A stretch of DNA of 7,342 nt from Candidatus Zhuqueibacterota bacterium (lineage in GTDB: Bacteria > Zhuqueibacterota > Zhuqueibacteria > Thermofontimicrobiales > Thiofontviventaceae): the NCBI GenBank assembly GCA_014729735.1, contig WJJN01000312.1:1-7342 (forward strand), read 5' to 3'. This document shows positions 6,747 through 7,342 of this stretch, piece after piece. The notes under the pieces were generated by a model, which worked only from the letters and a program-made list of their open reading frames with translations, was not told the DNA's origin and ran no database searches. Positions within the stretch are counted from its first letter, which is position 1. Every line of letters begins with the position of its first letter. A program made the position numbers and the translations under genes.

Positions 6747-7342
6747 ATGCACTATCAAAATAGACGAAATTTCATATTTGCCGCTTTTCTGCTCCTGTGC
6801 AGTTACATTGTAATCTTCATCATAACATTATATCCCTATCAGTTCGAAATTCATAAAATTCAAATTCGCGAGCTGTTTTTCCCGGGATGGGGCGAATCGG
6901 GCATATTCGATGTCACGCGGAATATCATTCTGTTTGCACCGTTGGGACTCATCGCTGCATGGCTTTTCCGGGTATTGAAAATATCGATTCGGCGGATGTA
7001 CCTGTATGTGTTTTTGCTCGCTTTTGCGACATCTTACTTCATCGAAGTCGTTCAATTAACGCTGCAATCCAGGTACCCGTCATTCATCGACGTCATCTCA
7101 AACTCACTGGGAGCTGTGCTCGGAAGTTTCGGCTTTCACGTGCTTTTCGGTGATGTTTTGATGTCCCTCTCCGACTTTACGAAGAACCGGCACAGGAAAG
7201 CGATGTTTACTGCCGCTGCTGTTTTGATCATCAATGTTGTTACACTATCTTGGATGACAGGCATATTGACCAGCTTCATGAATTGGAATGATTCATTTCC
7301 ACTGCTGGTCGGCAACGAGCAAACGGCGAACAGACCATGGCA
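6747..7342 (+). CDS. VanZ-family membrane protein, probably with a C-terminal LamG-like domain (3' end outside window)
   Basis: The frame is open from ATG 6747 to the right edge (198 residues seen). About five hydrophobic segments are visible: 9-28, 58-74, 86-104, 113-134 and 152-172. The VanZ-like signature is the run NIILFAPLGL (59-68), then E100-VVQ, RYPSFID (109-115) and NSLGAVLG (119-126), with the acidic and Arg residues inside or beside membrane segments. After the last segment the text 'FPLLVGNEQTANRPW' (184-198) looks like the beginning of the LamG/concanavalin-like domain found fused to VanZ proteins in polysaccharide loci; the domain itself lies beyond the window. The exact role of these fusions is not established. 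They may act in polysaccharide handling at the membrane. The gap to the T9SS gene is 55 bases with no evident terminator. The ribosome-binding site is weak. TTG 6744 is an alternative start. Confidence 0.82.
   Translation, partial: MHYQNRRNFIFAAFLLLCSYIVIFIITLYPYQFEIHKIQIRELFFPGWGESGIFDVTRNIILFAPLGLIAAWLFRVLKISIRRMYLYVFLLAFATSYFIEVVQLTLQSRYPSFIDVISNSLGAVLGSFGFHVLFGDVLMSLSDFTKNRHRKAMFTAAAVLIINVVTLSWMTGILTSFMNWNDSFPLLVGNEQTANRPW

Noticed and set aside
6828..7153. Open frames on both strands (minus 6828-7055, plus 6887-7153) at the right end
   Set aside because: They overlap the VanZ frame from 6747, which has membrane segments and VanZ motifs. These alternatives show no recognisable protein features.

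Overview
The window reads as part of a surface-polysaccharide (exopolysaccharide/capsule/O-antigen type) locus from a Gram-negative bacterium of the FCB superphylum. All recognisable genes lie on the + strand. Evidence for the lineage is a type IX secretion (T9SS) type A C-terminal sorting domain of the 'NYPNPFNPST' kind, next to a TonB-dependent receptor with an N-terminal carboxypeptidase-regulatory-like domain. That sorting-domain style is common in Calditrichota, KSB1, Ignavibacteriota and Neomarinimicrobiota. I cannot choose among these from the window. Base composition looks moderately AT-rich, most clearly in the second half of the receptor gene.

Layout: (1) 1-195, the C-terminal end of a CpsD/Wzc-type bacterial tyrosine autokinase with a tyrosine-rich tail. 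(2) 229-2124, a membrane-anchored nucleotide-sugar 4,6-dehydratase of the CapD/FlaA1/WbpM type. (3) 2125-2389, a 265-base non-coding stretch with a weak terminator candidate, a weak promoter candidate and an ops-like element. (4) 2390-2980, a NusG-paralogue antiterminator (UpxY/RfaH type). (5) 3059-5476, a TonB-dependent outer-membrane receptor. (6) 5516-6691, a secreted protein of unknown function with a T9SS sorting domain. (7) 6747 to the right edge, a VanZ-family membrane protein that seems to run into a LamG-like domain; it is open at the window end.

How the parts fit: the kinase end, the dehydratase, the NusG paralogue and the VanZ protein are typical residents of polysaccharide gene clusters. 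The kinase controls chain length and export, the dehydratase makes a 6-deoxy-4-keto amino-sugar nucleotide precursor, and the NusG paralogue probably lets RNA polymerase read through the long operon. The receptor and the T9SS cargo protein form a tight pair (39-base gap) embedded between these genes. They are not standard polysaccharide-synthesis genes and are the most interesting feature of the window. Two starts are best moved downstream of the longest open frame: the receptor to 3059 and the T9SS protein to 5516. I see no tRNA, rRNA, CRISPR array, insertion sequence or attachment site. No clearly new system can be proven from this window alone.
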